A stretch of DNA of 64,000 nt, from contig NZ_JBNAZM010000003.1 in NCBI RefSeq assembly GCF_051195215.1, positions 124,001-188,000 on the forward strand, in the 5' to 3' direction. The number at the start of each line of letters is the position of its first letter. The first letter of the stretch is position 1. Source of the DNA: Arhodomonas sp051195215 (lineage in GTDB: Bacteria > Pseudomonadota > Gammaproteobacteria > Nitrococcales > Nitrococcaceae). A model generated the notes under the pieces. It had not been told where the DNA came from, did no database searches, and worked only from the letters and a program-made list of their open reading frames with translations. This document shows, piece by piece, positions 27,640 to 35,442 of this stretch. Position numbers and translations under genes: made by a program.

Positions 27640-29109
27640 TCAGCTCAGAATGATTCGCAGTGATGCCAGGGCGGCGAGCAGCATCACGAGCAGCCCCACG
27701 AGCGAGAGCTGTTCCGCGAAGCGGTTGAAGTCCATCCTGATTTGCTCGCCGAGAAAGGGAAATGTGACGACCGGCAGGCTTTCGCCGCCGCTGGTATTCA
27801 GGCCCAGCAGGTCTTCGGCCTCGCCGCGAATGCGGTCGATGGTCTCTTGCAGGCGTTGTTCGGCAGCCTCGCGCTCTTCGGTCAGTTCCGGGAATTCGCC
27901 GCCCTCGCCACCGACGTCGAGCGTCGGCCCCCCACCGTCTCCGCAATCCTCGCCGGCCTTGCAGTCGCCATCGCCGTCGCCGTCCCCGTCATCGCCATCG
28001 CCATCGCCATCACCGTCGCCATCACCGTCACCGTCACCGTCGCTGTCGTCATCGTTGTTGTTCCCATCGTCGTCGTTGTTGTCATCGCCCTGGCCGTCAC
28101 CATCACCACCGCCACCGCCACCGGTGCCGCCGTCGCTACCACCGCCACCACCGGAACCGTCGCCATCGCCATCGCCATCCCCGGTGCTGCCGTCTGACCC
28201 ACCGCCGCCGCCACCGCCGGAGTCGTCACCATCACCATCGTCGCCGTCACCGCCGCCGCCGCTTCCGCCGCCACCGCCGCCGCCGGACCCATCGTCGCCG
28301 TCGTCGGGGTTCTGGCCGTCATCGCCGTCGTTGTTATCGCCGTCGCCCTGGTCGTCGTCGTCGTTGTTGTTGCCGCCATCGTTGTTGTCGTCATCGCTGT
28401 CATCGCCATCGCCGCCATCGGGCATATCGCTCAGGCAGATGACAATCTCGCCGAGCTGGGCGTAATTCGGGCACTCGGGTGGCGGGGGCGGATCGTCACT
28501 ATTCAGACATGCCTCACCGGTCTGGCCCGATGAGTAGCTCCACGACACCGTGCCATCGCCGTTGTCGGTGAGGTTCTTGACGCCGGTGAAATGCTTCCAA
28601 CAGCCGTTGTCGCACCACGTCTTCGCCGTGGTGTTCCAAACGTTGGCTTCGTCCGGCCCCGGCTTCTGCATCGAATCTTCATAGCGCCGATAGGTGCGCT
28701 CGCACTCGGCGACACGGCAGAACAGCTGCCCGTTCTCCCAGACCTCATTCAACTTATTGCCCGGACACGCCTTAGTAATCGGGTGGATGTCGTGCAGCTG
28801 CGAGCGAATGCCATCCGGTTCGTTCGGATTCGGCACATGCTGGATCACCCAGCAATGCACCTCGCCGGGCGGCAACTCTTCCTCCGGCCCCACGACAATC
28901 CGCGCCTCGAACTCGCCGTCATGCACCGACGGTGCCCGCGCTGCCGCATCCGCGCAGGCCGCCTGGCGGCTGTCGCCCCAGCCGGTGACGTTCATCAGCG
29001 GCACGTGGAATTTCGCCGGCAGCAGCTCGGCGGCGCGGGCGTTGCCGGCAGCCACCAGGGCCATGACGGTGAGGACGATCAATGCGGCGGTAAGCAGCAC
29101 GCGATCCAT
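27640..29109 (-). CDS. Filamentous phage adsorption protein (pIII/TspB-like) with acidic linker
   Basis: The 489 residues comprise a signal peptide (MDRVLLTAALIVLTVMALVA then AGNARA), an N-terminal cysteine-containing region (about 30-215, at least eight Cys), and a very long Asp/Gly/Asn/Ser linker (about 225-395). Then come a Cys pair (DCKAGEDC), a Glu-rich helix and a C-terminal membrane anchor (LVGLLVMLLAALASLRIIL). This is the order of inovirus pIII and neisserial TspB proteins: receptor domains, flexible linker, virion anchor. The linker is Asp-rich instead of the Gly-Ser repeats of coliphages, which may suit a saline periplasm; that is inference. Confidence 0.8.
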   Translation of the reverse strand: MDRVLLTAALIVLTVMALVAAGNARAAELLPAKFHVPLMNVTGWGDSRQAACADAAARAPSVHDGEFEARIVVGPEEELPPGEVHCWVIQHVPNPNEPDGIRSQLHDIHPITKACPGNKLNEVWENGQLFCRVAECERTYRRYEDSMQKPGPDEANVWNTTAKTWCDNGCWKHFTGVKNLTDNGDGTVSWSYSSGQTGEACLNSDDPPPPPECPNYAQLGEIVICLSDMPDGGDGDDSDDDNNDGGNNNDDDDQGDGDNNDGDDGQNPDDGDDGSGGGGGGGSGGGGDGDDGDGDDSGGGGGGGSDGSTGDGDGDGDGSGGGGGSDGGTGGGGGGDGDGQGDDNNDDDGNNNDDDSDGDGDGDGDGDGDGDGDDGDGDGDGDCKAGEDCGDGGGPTLDVGGEGGEFPELTEEREAAEQRLQETIDRIRGEAEDLLGLNTSGGESLPVVTFPFLGEQIRMDFNRFAEQLSLVGLLVMLLAALASLRIILS

Positions 29110-29180
29110 GAGCGCGGACCCTCGCTCGGGCGGTGGGAATCGACGGGGTGACGGCGGCCGTCACCCCGCCGGGGGTGGCA

Positions 29181-29255
29181 TCAGTAGATAACGGCGCGCA
29201 CGCCGGCGCAGAAGGCAAGGCCCCAGGCAACGCCGATGAGCGCGCCGGTGAACAT
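29181..29255 (-). CDS. 24-residue phage membrane peptide
   Basis: A complete reading frame (ATG 29253-29255, TGA 29181-29183) with AAGGGAGGG 7 bases upstream. The product starts MFTGALIGVAWGLAF and ends CAGVRAVIY, almost one membrane span. It sits in the 150-base gap between the major coat and adsorption genes, where inoviruses often carry a tiny hydrophobic virion-end protein (pVII/pIX-like). Strong RBS and location support it; no homology claim is possible at this length. Confidence 0.6.
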   Translation of the reverse strand: MFTGALIGVAWGLAFCAGVRAVIY

Positions 29256-29268
29256 CGCTCGCCCTCCC

Positions 29269-29526
29269 TTACGCCTTGCGGATCATGGAGATGACGATGC
29301 CGGCGAGCACGATGAGCGCCACCGCACCCACCACGGCCGTCGCCACGGTGCCCGACTGGTCCTTGGCGGAATCCAGCGCATTCGTCGCCGGACCGGCGAG
29401 GTCGGGCATGTTGCCACCAGACTGCGCGAGCGCAGTCGTGGCGCTGGCACCGAACACGGCCGCGCCGGTGGCGACCTTGGCGGCGGTGGACTTGCCGAAA
29501 CGATGGACGGCATTCACGATCTTCAT
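29269..29526 (-). CDS. Major coat protein (pVIII-like)
   Basis: 85 residues with a signal peptide ending ATTALAQ (about residues 1-35). The mature part has an acidic/amphipathic start (SGGNMPDLAGPATNALDSAKD), a membrane helix VATAVVGAVALIVLAGIVIS and a basic end MIRKA that would contact DNA. This is the exact plan of filamentous phage major coat proteins: about 50 mature residues, negative outside, positive inside. ATG 29524-29526 follows AGCGAGG. Confidence 0.88.
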   Translation of the reverse strand: MKIVNAVHRFGKSTAAKVATGAAVFGASATTALAQSGGNMPDLAGPATNALDSAKDQSGTVATAVVGAVALIVLAGIVISMIRKA

Positions 29527-29531
29527 CGGGT

Positions 29532-29771
29532 TTACCTCGCTTTTCGCAGAAGATTGAGGATCAGACCCAGTGCGATGCCCATGGCCCACATCGCCAGTAC
29601 GCTGCCAAACGTCCATTCGGCGGTGGGCCAGTGGGGCGCGAACAGCTCGTGGGTCCAGGCGAGCTGTTCATGCTCGGCGGGGGTTACCAGTACGTAACCC
29701 CCGCAGTCTTCCAGGGTCTTGGACGTGGCCGTCACAAAGCCCTGGCGGGTGACTTCGGCGCACAGCGCCAC
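29532..29771 (-). CDS. Small inovirus membrane protein
   Basis: 79 residues starting at GTG 29769-29771, directly after the stop of the ssDNA-binding gene (TAAGTG). An N-terminal region with two cysteines (ALCAEVT and LEDCGGYVLVTPAEHEQL) is followed by one membrane helix (FGSVLAMWAMGIALGLILNLL) and a basic tail. Similar genes precede the major coat gene in Pf/Cf-type phages. Likely minor coat or assembly protein; precise role unknown. Confidence 0.65.
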   Translation of the reverse strand: MALCAEVTRQGFVTATSKTLEDCGGYVLVTPAEHEQLAWTHELFAPHWPTAEWTFGSVLAMWAMGIALGLILNLLRKAR

Positions 29772-30167
29772 TTACGCGCCCTTTTTGCTCGCGCCGGTGC
29801 TGGCGGCGGCGCTCTCGCCGCTGGCGCTGCTAGTGCTGCTACCCGGGGCCTTGTCGGTGGCCGGCAGGCCGCCGGTACTGGTGTCGCCGCCGGTGGGGCT
29901 GTCTTCGGGCTCGATGGCGAGGCCGTGCATGCCGGTCTTGCCGCCGCCGGCCATGTGCAGCCGCACGCGCAGCTTGTGCTGACGCGGCAGCGTCGAGGCG
30001 TCGAGCTGGTCTGCCACGTCGGGCTCGCAGGGCATGGTCATGGGGATGACGCCTTTGACGTCCTTGGTGTCCTGGCGCTCGGCGAGGAACAGTTTCGTGT
30101 AGGTGTTGCCGTCGACGGTGATCCGCCGCACGCCGAGGATGTCCACGTCAATGATCTGGTTCATCAT
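29772..30167 (-). CDS. Phage single-stranded DNA-binding protein (gpV-like)
   Basis: 131 residues from ATG 30165-30167 with AAGGAG upstream. The N-terminal two thirds (IIDVDILGVRRITVDGNTYT, KLFLAERQDTKDVKGVIPMT) are a small beta-rich domain like filamentous phage helix-destabilising proteins. The C-terminus is a Ser/Thr/Gly/Ala-rich disordered tail ending STGASKKGA. It would coat phage plus strands and switch replication toward export. Position directly upstream of the coat genes agrees. Confidence 0.7.
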   Translation of the reverse strand: MMNQIIDVDILGVRRITVDGNTYTKLFLAERQDTKDVKGVIPMTMPCEPDVADQLDASTLPRQHKLRVRLHMAGGGKTGMHGLAIEPEDSPTGGDTSTGGLPATDKAPGSSTSSASGESAAASTGASKKGA

Positions 30168-30260
30168 GGCTTTGTACTCCTTAGGTTCTCCAAGCCGGCA
30201 GTACTGCTTTCGCGATGCCGTGCCGGCACTCGGCACCGTTGCCAGGCCTTGAACGTCGCC

Positions 30261-31112
30261 CTACGTTCGGGGCGGCGACTCGGCCGGGTTCGTGTAGGAA
30301 GCACCCGGACGACAGCGACGGATGCGGTGTCGTGGGGGCGTGGCGTCCGGGTGAAGGGGGGTGGCGTGGCGCACAGAACACACACCACCAGCCAGTGAAT
30401 CGGGGGCGATACGCCGCACCTCGTCACCGAGGGCCCAGGCGAGCCAGTCGGCGACGCTGCGTTCGGCGTCGGCGAGGCCGTCATAGTCCGCGCCGATGGC
30501 CCAGAGCTGGTCAGCGGCCTTGTTGAGCAGTTGCCGCGCCTCGCTCACGTTGTCGGGCTTCCACAGACCATAGCAGTAGTCACGGCAGGGGCGAAGCGCC
30601 GCCCGGCACATGACGAGCGCCGCATACTCGGCGGCGTTGCCTCGCGCCAGTTGGGCGCAGGCATCGGCGTGGATCAGGCCCATCAGCAGCACCGTGGCGC
30701 GCTGGCGCTCGGTGAAGGTGGCGCGGGCTTCGCGCTGGATGGCCGGGCGCCAGTTGTCGGTGCCGCGTGCGGTCTCGAAGGCGAGCCACGCCTGAAAGTC
30801 GGCCTGCCAGTCGGCGGCGGGCGCGGGATCGGCGCCAACGTGGCGCAGCACCTGCCGGGCGTGGGCGATGGCCGCCGGGGCGTCCGCGAGGGTCTGCGGG
30901 GTCCGCAGATCCGGCGCGTAGGGGCGGCACTCGGCGAGGGTGGCGCGCACGAGGGCGAGTGTCGGCACCTGAGCGTCCGCGTCGCCGGCGTGGCGGTTGA
31001 TGAGCACGCGGCAGTGACCGAGGGCAGCGTATAGCGCCGTCGCGTGGCCGGCCGGGGTTTGGTAGCGGCCCCGGTAGGTGACGGCCGGGATGTAGCGGCT
31101 AGCGTAGGGCAT
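30261..31112 (-). CDS. Unknown inovirus protein
   Basis: 283 residues, largely helical and Ala/Arg-rich, with no signal or membrane segment. No family recognised. Tryptophans and cysteines cluster in the C-terminal half (MCRAALRPCRDYCYGLWKP). The last about 40 residues are rich in Pro/Arg/His and may be a non-conserved extension. ATG 31110-31112 has AGGAGG upstream, and its start overlaps the preceding gene. Transcribed with the phage early genes. Confidence 0.55.
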   Translation of the reverse strand: MPYASRYIPAVTYRGRYQTPAGHATALYAALGHCRVLINRHAGDADAQVPTLALVRATLAECRPYAPDLRTPQTLADAPAAIAHARQVLRHVGADPAPAADWQADFQAWLAFETARGTDNWRPAIQREARATFTERQRATVLLMGLIHADACAQLARGNAAEYAALVMCRAALRPCRDYCYGLWKPDNVSEARQLLNKAADQLWAIGADYDGLADAERSVADWLAWALGDEVRRIAPDSLAGGVCSVRHATPLHPDATPPRHRIRRCRPGASYTNPAESPPRT

Positions 31113-31326
31113 CGGTCGTCGCCTCCTCGCCGCCAAAACCCACTTCAAGCTGCGTCGTCAGCCGCTCGACGGCCTCCGGCCTAACCTCGCCCTCTATCAG
31201 GAGCGTCTGGATAACCGTCTCAAGCGCTGCTTGCACGCCGCATTCACCCGGTACCTTCCACGCCACCGCTTTAAGGCGGCTCACGACACGCATCGCTTCC
31301 ATCTGCCGGCTGCTGCGATCACACAT
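31099..31326 (-). CDS. Small inovirus protein
   Basis: 75 residues from ATG 31324-31326 (GGAGG upstream), overlapping both neighbours. The C-terminal half (ALETVIQTLLIEGEVRPEAV then ERLTTQLE) is helical and resembles the 82-residue product at 42457-42705 (ALLHDDAVTVEALERCASRL), so the pair defines a conserved small phage family. Function unknown. Confidence 0.6.
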   Translation of the reverse strand: MCDRSSRQMEAMRVVSRLKAVAWKVPGECGVQAALETVIQTLLIEGEVRPEAVERLTTQLEVGFGGEEATTDALR

Positions 31327-32008
31327 GGCTAGCCTCCGTGAGCGTGACATCGGCTGGCATCTTCCGCCGGATGGCCGCGACGGCTTCGTCGTACGTCTCA
31401 CCGCTGCCGTACCGCTGCGGGGTGAAGTGCGGGCATTGCTGGAAATAGGTGACGAAGCGGCCGTGCTGCTGACGCACGATCAGTCGCCAGGTGTTGCGGT
31501 CCTGGAAGGGGCGCGGTGCCGGTCGCTGCGGACCCGTCATGCCGTTAGACGCCCAGTACGTGACGTTACCCGGATGCTTGCGCGGGCGCGGCTTGGGAGC
31601 GCTCGGCTTGGCGCAGACCGGGCGCGGGGCTTTGACGCCCTTGGGGCGGATGCGGCGACCCTGGGCGTGAACGCTCTCATACGGCCAGCGCAGACCATAG
31701 TCCGTGGCCAGACCGGCACCGGTGACCCAGTTGGTCTGTCGGGGCCGGCAGGCGAAGGGGCGCCAGGGGCGACAGCATTCGCGGCGGAAACGGGCGCAGT
31801 AGTCGGCCCACCGCTCCCGTTTGCCGTTGGTGATCGGCCGCCACACGATCATGGCACCGTGGCGGAATTGCTTCACGCGGCCCATCTCGCGCCGCCACTG
31901 TTCGTCGAACCGGTAGACCCACTGGCCGGTCTGGACGCGGAGCGTACCCGATTCCAGGGCTTCGACGATGGTGTCAGTTGCCTCGAAGGCAGGGAGGTAG
32001 GCCGTCAT
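31319..32008 (-). CDS. Unknown conserved inovirus protein
   Basis: 229 residues, strongly basic in the middle (RIRPKGVKAPRPVCAKPSAP) with many Trp and Cys (RFRRECCRPWRPFACRP). No signal peptide. No family recognised; a nucleic-acid-binding role is plausible from charge. The ATG at 32006-32008 overlaps the stop of the regulator gene by 4 bases. The corresponding gene is missing from the related relic module near 42.4 kb. Confidence 0.55.
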   Translation of the reverse strand: MTAYLPAFEATDTIVEALESGTLRVQTGQWVYRFDEQWRREMGRVKQFRHGAMIVWRPITNGKRERWADYCARFRRECCRPWRPFACRPRQTNWVTGAGLATDYGLRWPYESVHAQGRRIRPKGVKAPRPVCAKPSAPKPRPRKHPGNVTYWASNGMTGPQRPAPRPFQDRNTWRLIVRQQHGRFVTYFQQCPHFTPQRYGSGETYDEAVAAIRRKMPADVTLTEASHV

Positions 32009-32205
32009 TCCCAATCCTCCGCTTCCAGGCACATGCGGCGCAGGACTTCCATGTTGATCAGCGGGTAACGGCCGATCTTCATGGTCGGGATGTAGCCCTT
32101 GTTGATCCAGCCGCGCACCACTTCTTCGCCCACGCCCGTCAACTGCGCGAAGCGCTCCTTGCTCATCAGTGGGGTGTTCGGTTGTTCAGGCGCGGGCGTT
32201 TCCAT
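32005..32205 (-). CDS. Small helix-turn-helix regulator of the phage (excisionase/MerR-like)
   Basis: 66 residues from ATG 32203-32205 with AGGAG upstream. The core RFAQLTGVGEEVVRGWINKG then YIPTMKIGRYPLIN is a winged-helix/excisionase-type DNA-binding unit. It is first in the phage transcript and divergent from the repressor across a shared operator region, the position of a Cro/Xis-type switch protein. A homologue with the same core is at 42257-42460. Confidence 0.75.
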   Translation of the reverse strand: METPAPEQPNTPLMSKERFAQLTGVGEEVVRGWINKGYIPTMKIGRYPLINMEVLRRMCLEAEDWE

Positions 32206-32389
32206 ATGCTGGCTCCTGCACTGTAATGAACTGTGGTGCACTGTCCTCAGGGACTATGTAGCCGCTGATGAGAACCATACTGCACTATAGAGCCTAATGC
32301 AAGTATTTAGAGCCTACTAAAGGCTCTTTGAGATCTCGCCTCCACGGGATTAGGCCCTATAGAGTCATGCCAACGTCTTGGAGAGACAC
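32206..32389. promoter_or_regulatory. Lysogeny-switch operator region
   Basis: Between the divergent regulator and repressor, half-sites AGAGCCTA recur. One is at 32289-32296, one is a perfect palindrome AGAGCCT-ACTAA-AGGCTCT at 32309-32327, and one is an inverted variant TAGGCCCTATAGAG near 32350. TGCACTGT/TGCACTAT also repeats three times closer to the regulator. These are likely repressor operators over the two back-to-back promoters. Confidence 0.65.
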
Positions 32390-33103
32390 GTGACGCGCCC
32401 CAAGTCCGAACCACACACTGTCGCCGAACCAACTTGGGACACGGAGAGGTTCAGTCAGCGATTGCGGCAGGCTCTAGGTAACCAGTCGGTATACTCCATA
32501 GAGCAACAAACCGGCATAGCGCAGAGCTTGGTCCGGAAATATTTGAACGCGCGCTCTATCCCTGGTGCAGATAAGCTCGTCGCCTTAGCTCAGGTCACAG
32601 GCGTTTCGCTGACGTGGCTAGCTACCGGTGAAGGCTCCCAGGAGGTCACCCCCTCGCCGGCATCACAAGCGAACACCGAGATCGTCGACGAGTACGCTCT
32701 GATACCCCGCTATGACGTTCATGTCAGCGCAGGCCACGGGGCCGTGGTCGAGCGGGAACAGGAAGTGCAACGACTTGCCTTCCGCAAGGACTGGTTACGT
32801 CGTGAAGGGTTTACCCCGGATAACCTCGTCCTGGTCACGGCCATGGGCGACTCCATGGAGCCGACGATCGGAGAAGATGACCTAATCCTCGTCGACACCA
32901 GCCGCAACGAAGTCCGCGACGACTCTATCTATGTGCTTCAGGTAGACGGCGAAACTTTCGCCAAGCGGTTACAACGCGACTGGTCAGGCGGCGTGTGGAT
33001 ACGCTCCGACAACCCCCAGTATCACGATCAACACGTCGGGCCTGACGACTACAAGAACTTGAAAATAGTTGGCCGCGTTGTATGGATAGGCCGCCGCGTT
33101 TAG
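32390..33103 (+). CDS. CI/LexA-type phage repressor (XRE HTH plus S24 peptidase)
   Basis: 237 residues from GTG 32390 (GGAGAG 4 bases upstream; a TTG 12 bases earlier is possible). An N-terminal XRE helix-turn-helix (SIEQQTGIAQSLVRKYLNAR) is joined to a C-terminal S24 domain with the nucleophile Ser in TAMGDSMEPTIGEDDLILVD and the Lys in GETFAKRLQ. An intact Ser-Lys dyad implies RecA-stimulated self-cleavage, i.e. SOS induction of the prophage. The autocleavage dipeptide is uncertain. Confidence 0.88.
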   Translation: MTRPKSEPHTVAEPTWDTERFSQRLRQALGNQSVYSIEQQTGIAQSLVRKYLNARSIPGADKLVALAQVTGVSLTWLATGEGSQEVTPSPASQANTEIVDEYALIPRYDVHVSAGHGAVVEREQEVQRLAFRKDWLRREGFTPDNLVLVTAMGDSMEPTIGEDDLILVDTSRNEVRDDSIYVLQVDGETFAKRLQRDWSGGVWIRSDNPQYHDQHVGPDDYKNLKIVGRVVWIGRRV

Positions 33104-33215
33104 CAGCCCTAGCAAGTAAACGCAGCCACGTTACTAGGAGACCATCCGCATGGTAAATGCCTAGCACAAACGCACCAAAACCATAGCTGCGCAGCCATTC
33201 CCGAAACAATCCACA

Positions 33216-34088
33216 TTAAGTCTCGGGTTTAAATCGAAAACGGAGTTGCCGAAATTTTCTTTTTATTTTCGAATCTGCGGGCATTGGCAACATCCCAGCG
33301 CGCTGTACGGCGGCAGCTGCCGATCGGTCGAAAGATGAGTCACCGCTAGACTCTACGACCCGAGCACTCATGACCACGCCGCTCGGGCTGAGACGCACCT
33401 GAATAATACACGATAATCCATCACTAATGCCCGGAGGCCGAATCCACGCAGCTTGGATCCGTTGTTGCCATATTGGAATATACTGCTCCCTCGCTTCTTT
33501 CAATTTTTTCGAAATTCTACGTTGACGCTCTTCTTTCAGTCGCTTTTCACGTTCACGCCGGCGCACTTTTTCGGCCATGCTTGCCAAATCAATATCGCAT
33601 TTGTCTTCCCATTCCGCCAAAATCGTGGCGCTTCCTGATAAGTCAAAAAACAAGTCCACATGAGGTCGGCCTAGCGGAACACGAATAACAAGCCTCTTAT
33701 GCTTTGGAGCTTTTCTTACAAGTTTCTCTACAAGCGGAGGGTGAGCGCTGACAGTATTTATAGAGGTGAAAAGTAAATCCGCATGCTGCGGTTTTGATTT
33801 GTCAAAACGATAGATAACCTCTCGAACCAAGTCACCGGATTCGTATTTCAGCCCTTTCAGCCCAGCGAGCACTTCTTTATCGCTCTGATAGCAGCCCAGA
33901 AAAAACCTGATATCCCTATCGGCCTCATTTGTGTATGCGGTGAAAGATACCGCATCCGTAATGGGGTCTACTCGCTTAGAAAGCATCCATGCTTTATTTT
34001 CACCAACTGTTTTGATTGGCGACTCTGCTACCGCAGAACTGATAATCAGTGAGAGAACCATAAAAAGCGAAATTCCATATCGCTTCAT
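33216..34088 (-). CDS. Secreted TolA-C-like protein carried by the prophage
   Basis: 290 residues. It has a cleavable signal peptide (MKRYGISLFMVLSLIISSAV, about 1-21) and a beta-rich middle domain (about 25-165) with ISSAVAES followed by WMLSKRVDPITDAVSF, resembling VasI-type periplasmic domains. Then come a highly charged helix (VRRREREKRLKEERQRRISK) like TolA domain II, and a C-terminal domain IQAAWIRPPGISDGLSCIIQ to LRFRFKPET that follows TolA domain III and TonB C-termini. It lacks the TolA membrane anchor, so it should be soluble in the periplasm. TolA-III is the coreceptor of many filamentous phages. Codon use is AT-richer than the host. Role inferred: receptor decoy against superinfection, or entry helper. 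Confidence 0.7.
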   Translation of the reverse strand: MKRYGISLFMVLSLIISSAVAESPIKTVGENKAWMLSKRVDPITDAVSFTAYTNEADRDIRFFLGCYQSDKEVLAGLKGLKYESGDLVREVIYRFDKSKPQHADLLFTSINTVSAHPPLVEKLVRKAPKHKRLVIRVPLGRPHVDLFFDLSGSATILAEWEDKCDIDLASMAEKVRRREREKRLKEERQRRISKKLKEAREQYIPIWQQRIQAAWIRPPGISDGLSCIIQVRLSPSGVVMSARVVESSGDSSFDRSAAAAVQRAGMLPMPADSKIKRKFRQLRFRFKPET

Positions 34089-34222
34089 CTTTGCCCCCTA
34101 GAAAATCGCACCGCCACCCATGTATTCGCACAACCCAGGTCAGGCGGCTGCTGTAAGTGTGAAATCGACGTTTATCGCATCATACGGAAGGAACAGACGG
34201 CCGTCTTCCGTTCGGTCGATGA

Positions 34223-34465
34223 TGCCAGCGTCGAGCAACCTGTGCAGATCTCTGCGAGGTAACCGGACTAGCGAAGGGAACGGTCACGCGGTACGAGCAG
34301 ACCGGAAGCGCACCGCGCACAGAAGTCATTGAGACCGTCTGTGCCATTTGGCCCAAGTACGCCCACTGCCTTGTGACAGGGATGACCGACCCGGCGAATG
34401 GGCACATCAGCCCAGAGATTGAGAAAGCCCGCAATAGCTCGCCAGGGGCGCCAGAAGCTTCCTAA
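34223..34465 (+). pseudogene. Truncated inovirus XRE repressor relic
   Basis: The frame reads CADLCEVTGLAKGTVTRYEQ and ends in CLVTGMTDPANGHISPEIEK then SSPGAPEAS. It aligns with the complete small repressor at 41884-42168 (WLMTGETDPANGQVSPEVEQ). There is no start codon; a stop (TGA 34220-34222) precedes it and the first helices are missing or out of frame. It lies in a 420-base gap inside the prophage cargo, so it is a scar of another filamentous phage or an old repressor replaced by the S24 type. Confidence 0.7.
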
Positions 34466-34511
34466 TCGCCGCGTCATTTTCTGCCACACGCTTTAACCCC
34501 CCGTGCCACCC

Positions 34512-35183
34512 TCAATTCTTTAGAAGCTTAACCAATGTCCGGCCGCTTTCGCTAGGGTGATAAATATCTTCCGTATACCCCTCCGCTATAACAAGCCCGC
34601 TGCCTTGCAAAGACTGTGCTATCGCATCATCGAGAAATTCTTTGAATGGCCGTCTCAATGTGGGGTCATATTGATCGATCCTCTTGTAATAGTCTTCCAG
34701 TTCGTGAAGATCGCCAATAAAGGTATTGTTGATAACGCTGGCAAGGCGCTGAAACATGTCGTAATCAATATCCCCGCGAAGGCAACCAGCATACACCTTC
34801 CCTAAAATGGAGGCTTTGTCAAAATGATCTTGTTGCTGTAACAAAAGGATCAGCCCTTCTCCCACGCGTCGCCTGTAAGAGGGATCTGATTGTAGCTTCC
34901 TAACCTCATGGCTAGGCACCTGACCACATGACTGTTTTGCTGATTCTAGAAAAAACGCCACCTTCTTCATGAAAACCTTGTTATCAATTGTGTTACCAAG
35001 GTTCCAAATTTTTGCAAGAATGCCTACGAACGGAATATCCTTTAGCACCCCACTATCCATAGCTGCATCCAGTGCAGTCTCGGTAACGGTGCTGACAAAA
35101 TCCCTCCCGCTTTCCGAAAAGACAGAGTCGACAAGTGCCTGCCCCATGTTTTCGCGAGAATGGCCACCAGGTTCTTGCCCCAT
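34512..35183 (-). CDS. Unknown prophage cargo protein
   Basis: 223 residues from ATG 35181-35183 (AAGGGG upstream). No signal peptide. The central segment SGVLKDIPFVGILAKIWNLG then NTIDNKVFMKKVAFFLESA has a short hydrophobic helix followed by charged helices; the rest is helical (YKRIDQYDPTLRRPFKEFLD). Family not recognised. I recall similarly built single-gene proteins with an IPFVG-type helix in phage-defence cargo, so a membrane-acting defence role is possible but unproven. Low GC against its surroundings supports recent acquisition. Confidence 0.6.
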   Translation of the reverse strand: MGQEPGGHSRENMGQALVDSVFSESGRDFVSTVTETALDAAMDSGVLKDIPFVGILAKIWNLGNTIDNKVFMKKVAFFLESAKQSCGQVPSHEVRKLQSDPSYRRRVGEGLILLLQQQDHFDKASILGKVYAGCLRGDIDYDMFQRLASVINNTFIGDLHELEDYYKRIDQYDPTLRRPFKEFLDDAIAQSLQGSGLVIAEGYTEDIYHPSESGRTLVKLLKN

Positions 35184-35442
35184 CACTACACCCCTTAGCC
35201 GAACGGAAATAATACTCGGCTTGCTCGGACGTATCGTCCCGAGCTTCCCACACGTTGTTAGATCGCAGGTATAGCCCATCGCTGATCTCACCATGCCCGT
35301 TTCGCCCAGGCACGTTGCAGGCGTCGGAAACCGGCCTTACAGTGATAAACATCACACTTTCAGAGTGAACAGGCAACCATCGGGCTAGGAGCTGCCCAGT
35401 GCCACATCGGTGGCTGTTGCCCTACAGACAGGGAGGTGCCAT

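Noticed and set aside
27960..28400. CRISPR-like or tandem-repeat array
   Set aside because: The periodic DNA encodes the in-frame Asp/Gly linker of the adsorption protein; there are no spacers.
27650..28465. Long Ser/Pro-rich and Ala/Val-rich frames opposite the adsorption gene
   Set aside because: They are the complementary readings of the Asp/Gly repeat DNA and have no start signals.
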